A stretch of 64,000 nt of DNA, from contig NZ_CP102486.1 of NCBI RefSeq assembly GCF_026261605.1, positions 248,001 to 312,000 of the forward strand. Direction: 5' to 3'. Source of the DNA: Dechloromonas sp. A34 (GTDB taxonomy: Bacteria; Pseudomonadota; Gammaproteobacteria; Burkholderiales; Rhodocyclaceae). The notes beneath the pieces are model-generated. The model had not been told where the DNA came from, ran no database searches, and saw only the letters and a program-made list of their open reading frames with translations. Positions 7,756-19,071 of the stretch are shown here, one piece after another. Each line of letters starts with the position of its first letter. Within the stretch, counting starts at the first letter, position 1. A program made the position numbers and the translations under genes.

Positions 7756-9621
7756 ATGAGCTACGCCGAACGGGCGCTTAAAACCTTGAGCGCGGGAAAT
7801 CGCACTCTGTTGCGGGCAGTGGACGAACCCAGCCTGCTGCAGGACATGTGTCGCGTCATTGTCGAACTCGGCGGCTATCGCATGGCCTGGGTCGGCCGGG
7901 TTGAGCAGGATGCCGAAAAAACCATCCGGCCGCTTGCCCATTACGGCTTTGAGACCGGTTTCCTGGAGATGGGGCATTTCACCTGGGCCGGCGACGGCGA
8001 CGACCACGGTCCGACCGCCCAGGCTGTGCGCACCGGCAAGCCTGCCATCGTTCAGGACATCGCGAGCTTGACCAGCCAGACCTTGCCGGTTCCCCTTAAC
8101 GAGCCCCTGAAGCGCGGCTATGCCTCGGTCGCCGCCTTCCCGCTGATCATCGACGGCCAGGCGATCGGCAACCTGAGCATTTTCGCCGCCGAGCCGGATG
8201 CCTTCGACGAACGGGACACCCAACTGCTCGGTGAAATGGCAGACGACCTCGCCTTCGGCATCGCCACCCTGCAAATTCGCGAGCGCCATCGCGAGGCCGA
8301 GGCAACCATCCGCCGCATGGCCTATTTCGATGCCCTGACCGGGCTCCCGAACCGCACCGCGCTGCAGGAAAAGCTGGATACGGCAATCGATCAGGCGCGC
8401 CAGCTGCATCACCCGCTGGCCGTGCTGCTGGTCAAGGTCGGGCGTTTCCAGGAAATCAGCGACACCCTGGGCTACCAGGAGGGCAACGCCTTGCTGCTGG
8501 AAATGGCGACGCGGCTGCAAGGCATCTTGCCGACGCAATTTATTGCCCGGGTCGGCGAGGACGAGTTCGCCTTCATTCTGGCCGGTGTCAGTGCCGAAGC
8601 CGCCACCCAGACGGCCCGCCAGATTACCCGCAACATTTGCCAGCCGGTCAATCTGGCCGGGCTCGACATCGATGCCCACGCGCATGTCGGCATGGCGCTG
8701 TTTCCCGGCCATGGCGGCACGGCGGACGAATTGATGCGGCGGGCCAAGATCGCTGCCACCCAGGCCCGGCAGAACGTCGGCAATTACGCCATCTACAAAG
8801 GCGCGGCCGATCAGGAATCGCGGCGGCGGCTCGCACTGATGAGCGATCTGCGGCGAGCGATCGACAGCAACGAATTGCAGCTCTATTGCCAGCCCAAGGT
8901 GGGCATCGCCTCCGGCGCCATCTGCGGTGCCGAGGCGCTGGTGCGCTGGTTTCACCCCGAACATGGCGCCGTCGCCACCAGCCAGTTCGTCGCCCTGGCG
9001 GAGCGGGCCGGCCTGATGATGCCGCTTACCCGCTGGGTACTCGAAACCGCCTTCCGGCAAAGCCATAGCTGGCATGAAATGGGCATCGATTGTCCGCTGG
9101 CGGTCAATCTCTCGGCCCAGGACTTGCGCGACCCGCAACTGATCGAGCGCATCGCCGGCCTGTTCGCCACCTGGGCCGTGCCGCCCCGGCTGATCCAGTT
9201 CGAATTGACCGAAAGCGCCCTGATGGAAGATCCGGCCGGGGCGCTGGACACCATGTTCCGCCTGAAGGATCTCGGGGTCGAACTGTCGATCGACGATTTC
9301 GGTACCGGCTATTCCAGCCTGAGCTATCTGCAAAAACTGCCGGTCGATTCGTTGAAGATTGATCAGTCCTTCGTCGGCAGCATGCTGAGCAACAGCGGCT
9401 CGGCGGTCATCGTGCGCTCGACCATCGAACTGGGCCACAACCTGGGGCTCGGGGTGGTCGCCGAAGGCGTCGAAACCGAGGATCTGTGGAACAGCCTGCA
9501 GCAACTGGGCTGCGATACGGCGCAGGGCTACTTCGTCAGCCACCCGGTGCCGGCCGAAGGTCTTCCGGCCTGGCTCGGCAATTCGCCCTGGCGTGGCGGG
9601 GCGCTGGCAGCGACTGGGTAA
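7756..9621 (+). CDS. GAF-GGDEF-EAL protein, probable cyclic-di-GMP phosphodiesterase
   Basis: The 621-aa protein has a GAF sensor domain (about residues 20-170), a GGDEF domain (about 185-345) and an EAL domain (about 360-615), with no signal peptide or membrane segment. The cyclase signature reads GEDEF (near residue 266) instead of GGDEF, so diguanylate cyclase activity is probably lost. The EAL domain looks active: EALVRW, FELTES, DDFGTGYSS, KIDQSFV and AEGVET keep the metal and catalytic residues. It should break down cyclic-di-GMP in response to an unknown GAF ligand. GGAGGGG precedes the start. Confidence 0.88.
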   Translation: MSYAERALKTLSAGNRTLLRAVDEPSLLQDMCRVIVELGGYRMAWVGRVEQDAEKTIRPLAHYGFETGFLEMGHFTWAGDGDDHGPTAQAVRTGKPAIVQDIASLTSQTLPVPLNEPLKRGYASVAAFPLIIDGQAIGNLSIFAAEPDAFDERDTQLLGEMADDLAFGIATLQIRERHREAEATIRRMAYFDALTGLPNRTALQEKLDTAIDQARQLHHPLAVLLVKVGRFQEISDTLGYQEGNALLLEMATRLQGILPTQFIARVGEDEFAFILAGVSAEAATQTARQITRNICQPVNLAGLDIDAHAHVGMALFPGHGGTADELMRRAKIAATQARQNVGNYAIYKGAADQESRRRLALMSDLRRAIDSNELQLYCQPKVGIASGAICGAEALVRWFHPEHGAVATSQFVALAERAGLMMPLTRWVLETAFRQSHSWHEMGIDCPLAVNLSAQDLRDPQLIERIAGLFATWAVPPRLIQFELTESALMEDPAGALDTMFRLKDLGVELSIDDFGTGYSSLSYLQKLPVDSLKIDQSFVGSMLSNSGSAVIVRSTIELGHNLGLGVVAEGVETEDLWNSLQQLGCDTAQGYFVSHPVPAEGLPAWLGNSPWRGGALAATG

Positions 9622-9655
9622 ACAAGATTTGAACCAAAGGCCGATCAGCCGCCGC

Positions 9656-10558
9656 TCAAGCGAGTTCCCAGGCCGGATTCTGGCCGAAGCGGGCGACCAG
9701 GAAATCGAGCAGGGTGCGCAGTGAAGCCGGCACGTGGCGGCGGGTCAGGTAGACACCCCAGATGGTGAGTTCCGGCGGCTGCCAGTCGGGCAGCAGATGG
9801 ACCAGTTGGCCGCTGCGGATCAGCGGCCCGGCGAGGTAGGTGGGTTGCAGGGCGATGCCGGTGCCGGCCAGGGCGGCCTGGGTCAGGACGGTGGCTTCGT
9901 TGGCGCTGAGATTGCCGGCAATCGGCACGGCGATGTCTTCGCCGGCCCGGCTGAAGCGCCATTCGCCCTTGCCGAAGTTGGAGTAGGTCAGGCAGTTGTG
10001 GCGGGCAAGATCGGCCGGTGTCTGCGGCGAGCCATGGCGGGCGAGGTAGTCGGGCGCGGCGCAGATTACCGAACGACAGGGAGCGATGCGCCGGGCGACC
10101 AGGTTCGGGTCGAGCTCGCCGGAGATGCGGATGGCTAGATCGACGCGATCCTCGATCAGGTTGATGGCGCGGTCGAGCATCAGCATGTCGACCGAAACGG
10201 CGGGGTATTGCCGCAGGTAGTCGCTGACCGCTGCGGCCAGGTGGGCGACCCCGAAGGACATGCTGGTCGTGATGCGCAGTTGCCCTTTCGGCGCCTGGTC
10301 GCGCTGGCCGGAACGGTCCTGCATTTCGGCCGACAGATCGAGCATTTGCCGGCATTGGGCGAGACAGGATTCGCCGGCCTCGGTCAGCGAGATGCGTCGC
10401 GTCGAGCGTTGCAGCAGGCGCCCGCCCAGCCATTTTTCCAGTTGCGTGACGTAGCGCGTGACCATGACCCGGGTCATGCCCAGGTGGTCGGCGGCGGCCG
10501 TGAAGCTGCCCCGTTGCGCGACTTCGCTGAAGACTTGCATTGCGGTCAGGCGGTCCAT
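9656..10558 (-). CDS. LysR family transcriptional regulator
   Basis: The N-terminal winged helix-turn-helix is clear (MQVFSEVAQRGSFTAAADHL, then VTRYVTQLEKWLGGRLLQRS), followed by the LysR substrate-binding domain. Length (300 aa) is normal. I prefer the ATG at 10558 (MDRLTAMQVF), typical of the family; an upstream ATG at 10588 adds ten residues. It is transcribed divergently from the metallo-hydrolase gene at 10660, the standard LysR arrangement, so it probably controls that gene and the DsbA-like gene after it. The inducer is unknown. Confidence 0.88.
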   Translation of the reverse strand: MDRLTAMQVFSEVAQRGSFTAAADHLGMTRVMVTRYVTQLEKWLGGRLLQRSTRRISLTEAGESCLAQCRQMLDLSAEMQDRSGQRDQAPKGQLRITTSMSFGVAHLAAAVSDYLRQYPAVSVDMLMLDRAINLIEDRVDLAIRISGELDPNLVARRIAPCRSVICAAPDYLARHGSPQTPADLARHNCLTYSNFGKGEWRFSRAGEDIAVPIAGNLSANEATVLTQAALAGTGIALQPTYLAGPLIRSGQLVHLLPDWQPPELTIWGVYLTRRHVPASLRTLLDFLVARFGQNPAWELA

Positions 10559-10659
10559 ATGAACATTTCGTGAAACAAAGATGCTCATATTTGTCTATTT
10601 ATCCGAGCTTATCAAGCGCCTAAAGTTCGCAGCACTTCACCACCACTCAGGAGATACCC

Positions 10660-11537
10660 ATGAAGACGCTACGTAATTTTGCCGCCGGTTCGCTGCTGGC
10701 GATCGCCACGCTCGGTAGCGCCCTGGCTGATGAAACGCCGGCACTGGCCCTCAAGGTCTATAACGCCGACGGCAACAGCTTTCACGTTAATTCGGTGCTG
10801 GTCACCGGCAAGCAGGACGCCATGCTGATCGACGCGCAATTTACGCGGGCCGATGCCCACCGCCTGGTCGCCGACATCCTGGCCAGCGGCAAGACCCTGA
10901 AAACCGTCTATGTCAGCCATGGTGACCCGGATTACTACTTCGGCCTGGAAGTCATCAAGGCCGAGTTTCCAGACGTGAAGATCGTCGCCAGCGCGCCGAC
11001 CATCGCCTGGATCAAGAACACGGTGCAGAAGAAGGTGGCCTTCTGGGGGCCGAAGCTGGGCGCCAACGCGCCGCGCACGCCGATCATCCCGGACGCGCTG
11101 CCCGCGGAAGGCCTGACGCTCGAAGGGCAGAAGCTCGAAGTGCTCGGGCTGGATGGCGCGCTGCCGGGCCGCAGCTTCGTCTGGATACCGTCGATCAAGG
11201 CCGTGGTCGGGGCGTGAACGTCTTTGGCGGGTTGCATTTGTGGACGGCCGATACGCAATCCGTTGCCCAGCGGGCGGAGTGGCTCAAGATTCTCGAGCGG
11301 ATCGAGGCCCTGCAGCCGGCCACGGTCGTTCCCGGCCACGCCAGCGCAGCGGACAAGGGCGGTCTCGACGCCGTGCGTTACAGCAAGACCTACCTGCAGC
11401 GCTACGAAACCGAACTGGCACGGGCGGCAAACGCAGCCGAACTGATCGCGACGATGAAGCGCTTGTACCCCGAAACCGGCCTCGGCATCGCGCTGGACAT
11501 TGGCGCCAAGGTCAACAAGGGCGAGATGAAGTGGTAG
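10660..11537 (+). CDS. exported metallo-beta-lactamase-fold hydrolase (apparent frameshift)
   Basis: A signal peptide (MKTLRNFAAGSLLAIATLG, cut after SALA) leads a metallo-beta-lactamase fold with DAQFTRADAHRL, the metal-site strand YVSHGDPDYYFGLEVI and, in the second part, VVPGHAS. The frame ends early at 11217, and the rest (VNVFGGLHLWTADTQS to the end) continues in another frame from 11213. One extra G in the G4 run at 11209-11212 restores a 292-aa protein reading VVGGVNVFGG. The HGDPDYYFG site departs from the canonical HxHxDH, so the substrate is unclear. Close relatives are annotated only as MBL-fold hydrolases. It precedes a DsbA-like gene by 16 bp. Confidence 0.75.
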
Positions 11538-11553
11538 CGGCGGAGAATTGAAC

Positions 11554-12198
11554 ATGGTTTTGCATTACATCTACGATCCTTTCTGCGGCTGGTGCTACGC
11601 CGCCGCGCCGTTGGTTAGTGCGGCGCGCCAGGTGCTGGCCGTGCAGGCGCACGGCGGCGGCATGATGGCCGGGCGCCAGCGGCAAACGGTATCGCCGCAG
11701 TTGCGCGACTACGTCATGCCGCACGACCGCCGCATCGCCGAGCTGACCGGCCAGCCCTTCGGTGAGGCCTACTTCAACGGGCTGCTGCTGGACCGCGAGG
11801 CGGTCCTCGACTCGGCGCCGCCGATCGCCGCGATGCTGGCGGCCGAGCTCCTGGGCGGTCGGGGGCTGGATCTGCTGGGTCGCCTGCAGACGGCGCATTA
11901 CGTCGAAGGGCGGCGGATCGCGGAAACGCCGGCGCTGATTGAGCTGGCCGGGACGATAGACCTGGAGCCGGCGGCTTTCGCGACGGCGCTTGAGGAGATG
12001 CAAGGCGAAGTGACGCTGGCGCATATCGAGGAAAGCCGGCGCCTGCTCGCCGAGGCCGGCGGCAGCGGCTTTCCGACCTTCGTGCTCGAGCAGGCGGGGT
12101 ACCATGCGGTGCTCGACAGCTCGGTCTATCTCGGCCGCCCCGAAGCCTGGCAGGCGTTTCTGGAAGATTCGATCAGGCCGGGAGGGCGGGAGAAATGA
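11554..12198 (+). CDS. DsbA family protein (thioredoxin-fold oxidoreductase)
   Basis: The 214-aa protein has the DsbA/FrnE thioredoxin fold, with YDPFCGWCYA giving a CGWC active site close to the N-terminus and a cis-Pro region at GSGFPTFVLE. No signal peptide is present, so it is cytoplasmic, as in FrnE/2-hydroxychromene isomerase-like members. ATG 11554 has GGAG 8 nt upstream; a TTG at 11548 is possible but less likely. It follows the MBL-fold gene closely and is probably in its operon. Confidence 0.85.
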   Translation: MVLHYIYDPFCGWCYAAAPLVSAARQVLAVQAHGGGMMAGRQRQTVSPQLRDYVMPHDRRIAELTGQPFGEAYFNGLLLDREAVLDSAPPIAAMLAAELLGGRGLDLLGRLQTAHYVEGRRIAETPALIELAGTIDLEPAAFATALEEMQGEVTLAHIEESRRLLAEAGGSGFPTFVLEQAGYHAVLDSSVYLGRPEAWQAFLEDSIRPGGREK

Positions 12199-12206
12199 AA
12201 TATTCC

Positions 12207-12234
12207 TTCCGTTGCCTTCGTTTTTCGATAAAAT
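12207..12234 (+). promoter_or_regulatory. putative sigma70 promoter of the tRNA-Leu-Glu-Asp cluster
   Basis: TTCCGT (12207-12212), 16-bp spacer, TAAAAT (12229-12234), followed by a GC-rich discriminator as in stable RNA promoters. The expected start is about 12 bp before the tRNA-Leu. Confidence 0.45.
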
Positions 12235-12252
12235 GCGCGGCCTTTCGAGTCT

Positions 12253-12337
<85 letters not shown>

Positions 12338-12360
12338 GACGCGAAAGCACATTCAGACGG

Positions 12361-12436
12361 GTTCCCATCGTCTAGAGGCCTAGGACACCGCCCTTTCACG
12401 GCGGTAACCGGGGTTCGAATCCCCGTGGGAACGCCA
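12361..12436 (+). tRNA. tRNA-Glu (TTC)
   Basis: A 76-nt tRNA with acceptor GTTCCCA pairing TGGGAAC, CCA encoded, anticodon loop CTTTCAC giving TTC, and T arm GGGGTTCGAATCCCC. It is 23 bp after tRNA-Leu, probably co-transcribed. Confidence 0.95.
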
Positions 12437-12463
12437 GCCTTCTGACGGCTGGCCAGCAAAACT

Positions 12464-12540
12464 GGAGTGGTAGTTCAGTTGGTTAGAATACCGGCCTGTC
12501 ACGCCGGGGGTCGCGGGTTCGAGTCCCGTCCACTCCGCCA
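12464..12540 (+). tRNA. tRNA-Asp (GTC)
   Basis: A 77-nt tRNA with acceptor GGAGTGG pairing CCACTCC, CCA encoded, and anticodon loop CTGTCAC giving GTC. Last of the three-tRNA cluster. Confidence 0.95.
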
Positions 12541-12643
12541 ACACTTAAGGCGCTTGCCGCCGCCCTTTGGGCACACACTTACACCCTGCAGGCTGTGACC
12601 GCGCATTTCAGCCAGCGCGCCAGGCCGGCCAGTTATCCGGCGG

Positions 12644-13084
12644 TCAGTCGAGCGCCTGGCGCAACTGCCTGGCGTAGGCGTCGAGCAATTCGCGTGGCGG
12701 ATTCTTGCGCGGCCAGGAGAGCGCGATGCCGTCGTTGCCGTGTCGCGGCACCACGTGCAGGTGGAAATGGAAGACGGTCTGGTCTCCTTCCTTGCCGTTG
12801 GCTTGCAGGAGGGTAATGCCCGGCGGGTCGAATGCCGCCTGGACCGCCCGGGCGACGCGTTGCGCCGTGCGCATGACGGCGGCCGCTTCCTCGGGGCTCA
12901 GGTCGAGCAGCGTTGCCGCGTGGCGCTTGAGGGCGACCAGCGTATGCCCCGGGTTCAACTGGCCGAGGTCCATGAAGGCCAGCGTCAGTTCATCCTCATA
13001 GACCCTGGCGGCGGGAATCTCGCCGGCGATCAGGCGGCAGAAGACGCAGGAATCGGATGTTGTGGGATCGACGGAAAGGGGCAT
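12644..13084 (-). CDS. HIT family protein
   Basis: The 146-aa histidine-triad nucleotide hydrolase shows the motif HFHLHVVPRH (His-x-His-x-His), the N-terminal CVFCRLIAGEIPA with a likely zinc CxxC, and the NPGHTLVALKRH strand. These proteins hydrolyse AMP derivatives such as diadenosine polyphosphates or adenosine phosphoramidates. I take ATG 13084, with AGGAGAT 9 nt upstream, rather than one 11 codons earlier. Confidence 0.9.
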   Translation of the reverse strand: MPLSVDPTTSDSCVFCRLIAGEIPAARVYEDELTLAFMDLGQLNPGHTLVALKRHAATLLDLSPEEAAAVMRTAQRVARAVQAAFDPPGITLLQANGKEGDQTVFHFHLHVVPRHGNDGIALSWPRKNPPRELLDAYARQLRQALD

Positions 13085-13276
13085 GGCGAATATCTCCTTG
13101 GCGAAAGACTCGGACAACGGTGGCTGTCGGCCGATTGGCCCACATATTAGCCGTTCGCCTCCGGTTTCGCGGCTGCCGCCCTCGAGCGGCGAAAACCAGC
13201 CTCAAGCCTGACGTCCGGCGGCGCATTTCGGTAACATCGTGCCCTTATCCTTTTCGTTTCAGCCCGAGGAACCGAC

Positions 13277-14458
13277 ATGCAATACCGCGACGCCAGCACC
13301 GACTCCCTGATGTTCATCACCCCCCGCCCGGATATCGTCTTCGAGCGCGGCGAGGGTTCCTGGCTCTACGATCATTCGGGCCGCAAATACCTCGATTTCA
13401 TCCAGGGCTGGGCGGTCAACTGCCTCGGCCACTGCCCGCCGGAAATCGCCCAGGCGCTGGCTAGCCAGGCTGCCAAGCTGATCAACCCGAGCCCGGCCTT
13501 CTACAACGGCCCGATGGTCGAACTGGCCGGCCTGCTCACCGCAAACTCGGTGTTCGACCGCGTCTTCTTCGCCAATACCGGCGCCGAGGCCAACGAAGGG
13601 GCGATCAAGCTCGCCCGCAAGTGGGGCCGGCTGCACAAGGACGGCGCCTACGAAATCATCACTTTCGGCCATTCCTTCCACGGCCGCACGCTGGCCACCA
13701 TGTCGGCCTCCGGCAAGGCCGGCTGGGACACCATCTACGCGCCGCAGGTGCAGGGCTTCCCGAAGGCGACCTACAACGACATCGCCTCGGTCGAGGCGCT
13801 GATCGGGCCGAAGACCGTTGGCGTGATGCTCGAACCGGTGCAGGGCGAGGGCGGGGTGATCACCGCCGATATCGAATTCCTCAAGGCCCTGCGCGAACTG
13901 ACCGCGGCGCACGGCCTGCTGCTCATCGTCGATGAAGTGCAGACCGGCATGGGCCGCACCGGCAAGCTGTTCGCCTACGAACACGCCGCCATCACCCCGG
14001 ATATCATGACGCTGGCCAAGGGCATCGGCGGCGGCGTGCCGCTCGCCGCGCTGTTGGCCCGCGAGGCCATCTGCTGCTTCGAACCGGGCGACCAGGGCGG
14101 CACCTACAACGGCAATCCGCTGATGACGGCGGTCGGCCTCGCGGTCTTGCAGCGTCTGCTCTCGCCGGGCTTCCTGGCCGGGGTCGCAGCCCGCGGACAG
14201 TACCTGTCGCAACGGCTGCGCGAACTGTCGGCCAAGCACGGCCTGAAGGGCGAGCGCGGTTCCGGCCTGCTGCGCGCCCTGATCCTCGACGACGAACGCG
14301 GTCCGGACCTCGTGCGCCGGGCGCTGGAAGCCCAGCCCCACGGCCTGCTGCTCAATTCGCCGCGCCCCAACCTGCTGCGCTTCATGCCGGCGCTGAACGT
14401 CAGCGAAGGCGAGATCGACCTGATGATCGAGCAACTCGACGGCCTGCTGCGGAAATGA
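13277..14458 (+). CDS. argD: acetylornithine/class III aminotransferase (ArgD-like)
   Basis: The 393-aa PLP enzyme of class III aminotransferases shows [15 protein letters not shown] (phosphate binding), [35 protein letters not shown], the Schiff-base lysine in TLAKGIGGG, and GTYNGNPL. Length and motifs fit ArgD, which makes acetylornithine from glutamate semialdehyde in arginine synthesis and can also serve as the succinyl-DAP aminotransferase for lysine. A related diamine or GABA role cannot be excluded. CCGAGGA precedes the ATG. Confidence 0.85.
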   Translation: MQYRDASTDSLMFITPRPDIVFERGEGSWLYDHSGRKYLDFIQGWAVNCLGHCPPEIAQALASQAAKLINPSPAFYNGPMVELAGLLTANSVFDRVFFANTGAEANEGAIKLARKWGRLHKDGAYEIITFGHSFHGRTLATMSASGKAGWDTIYAPQVQGFPKATYNDIASVEALIGPKTVGVMLEPVQGEGGVITADIEFLKALRELTAAHGLLLIVDEVQTGMGRTGKLFAYEHAAITPDIMTLAKGIGGGVPLAALLAREAICCFEPGDQGGTYNGNPLMTAVGLAVLQRLLSPGFLAGVAARGQYLSQRLRELSAKHGLKGERGSGLLRALILDDERGPDLVRRALEAQPHGLLLNSPRPNLLRFMPALNVSEGEIDLMIEQLDGLLRK

Positions 14459-14580
14459 CGGCCGCCCGGATTCCCGGCAAGTGTCCGGTCGATGACAGTC
14501 GACCACGCCGACTTGCTGCTATCTTCTGACGGTATATCCCGCCGGCCAGCCCGGCGCGGAACAAAAATCCAGGAGACAAG

Positions 14581-16533
<1,953 letters not shown>

Positions 16534-16589
16534 CACGGCTGAAAAATCCGCGAACCCGGCTACCATCAGGGTAGAGGGGGAACGGAACG

Positions 16590-17807
16590 ATGAGCTACCA
16601 GGTCCAGGACGTCGCCAGCGGCAAGCCGATCAAGCTGTGGACCGACGGCGTGCCGGTCGAGGCCGAGGCCCGCCAGCAGTTGATGAACACCGCCCGGATG
16701 CCCTTCATTTTCCGGCATCTGGCGGTGATGCCGGATGTTCATCTCGGCAAGGGTTCGACCATCGGCAGCGTGATTCCGACGCAAGGGGCGATCATTCCGG
16801 CCGCCGTCGGGGTCGATATCGGCTGCGGCATGATGGCTGCCCGCACGACGCTGACCGCGGCCGACCTCCCCGACCACCTGCGCGGCCTGCGCAGCGCCAT
16901 CGAGCGTGCGGTACCGCATGGCCGGACCACGCCGCGCCACGGGCGCGACCAGGGTAGTTGGGAAAATCCGCCGGCCGCCGTCGACGCGATCTGGGCCGGC
17001 CTGCTGCCGGGCTTCCGGCGCATCACCGAGAAATACCCGCGCCTGCTGAAGACCAACAACCACAAGCATCTAGGGACGCTGGGCACCGGCAACCATTTCA
17101 TCGAAGTCTGCCTCGACGAGGCCGATCGCGTCTGGTTCATGCTGCATTCCGGGTCGCGCGGGGTGGGTAACGCCATCGGCAACCTGTTCATCGAACTGGC
17201 CCAGGCGGACCTCCGGAAACACATCGCCAACCTGCCCGACAAGGATCTCGCCTATTTCGAGGAAGGCAGCGCGCACTTTGCCGACTACATCGAGGCCGTC
17301 GGCTGGGCTCAGGATTACGCCCGCCGCAACCGCGACATGATGATGGCCAACGTCGTGGCCGCCGCCCGTTCGGTGATCGCCAAGCCGTTCACGACCGATG
17401 TCGAGGCGGTCAATTGCCACCACAACTACGTGCAGCGCGAAACCCACTTCGGGGCCGAGGTGCTGGTCACCCGCAAGGGCGCCGTGTCGGCACGCCGGGG
17501 CGAACTGGGCATCATTCCCGGCTCGATGGGGGCCAGGAGCTACATCGTGCGTGGCCTGGGCAACGAGGAGGCTTTCTGTTCATGCAGCCACGGAGCAGGG
17601 CGGGCGATGAGCCGCAACGAGGCCAGGCGCCGCTTCACGGTCGCCGACCAGATCAGGGCCACGGCCCACGTCGAGTGCCGCAAGGATAGCGAAGTGATCG
17701 ACGAAATCCCGATGGCTTACAAGGACATCGATGCCGTGATGCGGGCGCAGAGCGACCTGGTGGAAGTGGTGCACACCCTCCGTCAGGTGGTCTGCGTGAA
17801 AGGTTGA
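16590..17807 (+). CDS. rtcB: RtcB family RNA-splicing ligase
   Basis: The 405-aa protein joins RNA ends with 2',3'-cyclic phosphate or 3'-phosphate to 5'-OH using GTP and manganese. Seen are MPDVHLGKGSTIGSVIPT, GVDIGCGMMAA (metal Asp and Cys), GTGNHFIEV (metal His), LHSGSRGVGN, HHNYVQRETH, and the guanylylated-His segment SHGAGRAMSR. It has the shorter length of the bacterial RtcB1-like branch. No archease or RtcA gene is next to it, and no sigma54 regulator RtcR is in the window. Confidence 0.92.
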   Translation: MSYQVQDVASGKPIKLWTDGVPVEAEARQQLMNTARMPFIFRHLAVMPDVHLGKGSTIGSVIPTQGAIIPAAVGVDIGCGMMAARTTLTAADLPDHLRGLRSAIERAVPHGRTTPRHGRDQGSWENPPAAVDAIWAGLLPGFRRITEKYPRLLKTNNHKHLGTLGTGNHFIEVCLDEADRVWFMLHSGSRGVGNAIGNLFIELAQADLRKHIANLPDKDLAYFEEGSAHFADYIEAVGWAQDYARRNRDMMMANVVAAARSVIAKPFTTDVEAVNCHHNYVQRETHFGAEVLVTRKGAVSARRGELGIIPGSMGARSYIVRGLGNEEAFCSCSHGAGRAMSRNEARRRFTVADQIRATAHVECRKDSEVIDEIPMAYKDIDAVMRAQSDLVEVVHTLRQVVCVKG

Positions 17808-17897
17808 GCCAGCAATATCCGCAGCCTGGCAACGCCGGAAGGCGGCGATAGGGGAAGCTCGGCAGTCATGCGACGGGCCGCTTGTCTGGATGGACGA

Positions 17898-19004
17898 CTA
17901 GCGGAGAAAGCCGAAGCGACTCAGTCCAGGCACCTTGCGCACCATTTCCAGGCCTTTGCCGAACAGCCAGGCGAAGGCCGTGGTGATGCGCCGGCTGGCT
18001 TCCGGGCTTTCGATCCAGCGGTAGAAGTAGTTCGCGGCGACGATGCTGGCGGCCAATGCCAGAATCAGGCCAAGGAGGGCGCTGGCCGGCGACGACAGCT
18101 CAAGCTGGGCATAGAGACCGTTGGCGAGCAGCAGAACCGGGAAGTGCACGAGGAAGAGCGAGTAGGAAATCTGGCCGAGGAAAGCCAGCGCTCGGGCATT
18201 CGGCCATTGCTCTAGGAAGCCGGCCCGGCGACCGAAGCCGAGCAACAGGGCGACGCCCAGGGCGAGCACGATGCGCAGCCGGAAATCGACGATCAGCGCG
18301 GCAATCGCCACGGTGGCGATGACGCCCAGCCAGGAAGACATTTGGCGGCGCTCGGAGGCCCACCAGGCGGCAGCGCCGAGTCCGTAGGAGCCGAAGAAGT
18401 AGAGCGCCCAGTTGTCCCAGCTGGCATCGCGATTGAACCAGAACAGCGAGGCGCTGGCCACGGCGAGGACCAGCGCCGGGGCGACGCGCTTGATCTGGCC
18501 GCCCCAGAGCAGTAGGGCCATCAGCGCGAACAGTTGGAAATCGATGGCGATGTACCAGACGCCGGCCGACAGCGAATCGAAACCGAGCAGGCTTTGCAGC
18601 AGCAGGGCGTGGGCCAGCCACTGTTTGAAGGTGGCGCGGTCGGGAATCGCCTCGTCGTCCATCCAGTGGTCGGCAACGGCGGCAGCGGCGATGGCGAGGC
18701 CGATCGCCGCCAGGTAGGGCACGACGAGGCGCAGGTAGCGTTTCCAGATCAGCGGCAGCGGCGAGACGGTGAGGGCCTGGCCGTGGCCGGACAATGCGCG
18801 GGCAGCGAGGAAGCCGGCGATCACCAGAAAGACCTGGACAGCCATCCGGCCATAGCCGTAGAACCAGTCGACGATGCCCGGGAAGGCTTCACGGGTAGCC
18901 TCGGCCAGCGGACCGTAGGACGAGAAATGGTTGAGCAGGACGAGCAAGGCCGCAATCGCCTTGAGGGCGTCGATCAGCGGCATGCGGTTGGCGGGTTGAC
19001 TCAT
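17898..19004 (-). CDS. acyltransferase 3 family membrane protein
   Basis: The 368-aa polytopic membrane protein has about ten hydrophobic helices and the family N-terminus MPLIDALKAIAALLVLLNHF, with the conserved His of the catalytic region. Acyltransferase-3 proteins transfer acetyl or other acyl groups to surface sugars (OafA, NodX types). The start ATG 19004 (MSQPANRMPL) is preferred over a TTG at 19040. Its neighbours give no hint of the acceptor. Confidence 0.85.
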   Translation of the reverse strand: MSQPANRMPLIDALKAIAALLVLLNHFSSYGPLAEATREAFPGIVDWFYGYGRMAVQVFLVIAGFLAARALSGHGQALTVSPLPLIWKRYLRLVVPYLAAIGLAIAAAAVADHWMDDEAIPDRATFKQWLAHALLLQSLLGFDSLSAGVWYIAIDFQLFALMALLLWGGQIKRVAPALVLAVASASLFWFNRDASWDNWALYFFGSYGLGAAAWWASERRQMSSWLGVIATVAIAALIVDFRLRIVLALGVALLLGFGRRAGFLEQWPNARALAFLGQISYSLFLVHFPVLLLANGLYAQLELSSPASALLGLILALAASIVAANYFYRWIESPEASRRITTAFAWLFGKGLEMVRKVPGLSRFGFLR

Positions 19005-19071
19005 ATCAATAATTTTACACCGTATGCTGCGGTGCACCAATGTAATTCAGGCTTGATTCGTAAAGGGTTAT

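Noticed and set aside
7663..9543. Long minus-strand ORF of 626 codons opposite the GAF-GGDEF-EAL gene
   Set aside because: High-GC antisense shadow with no domain pattern; the plus-strand frame has clear domains.
11214..11537. A separate gene translationally coupled to the MBL-fold gene
   Set aside because: The GTGA overlap looks like coupling, but the sequence is the missing C-terminal half of the same fold; one G restores it.
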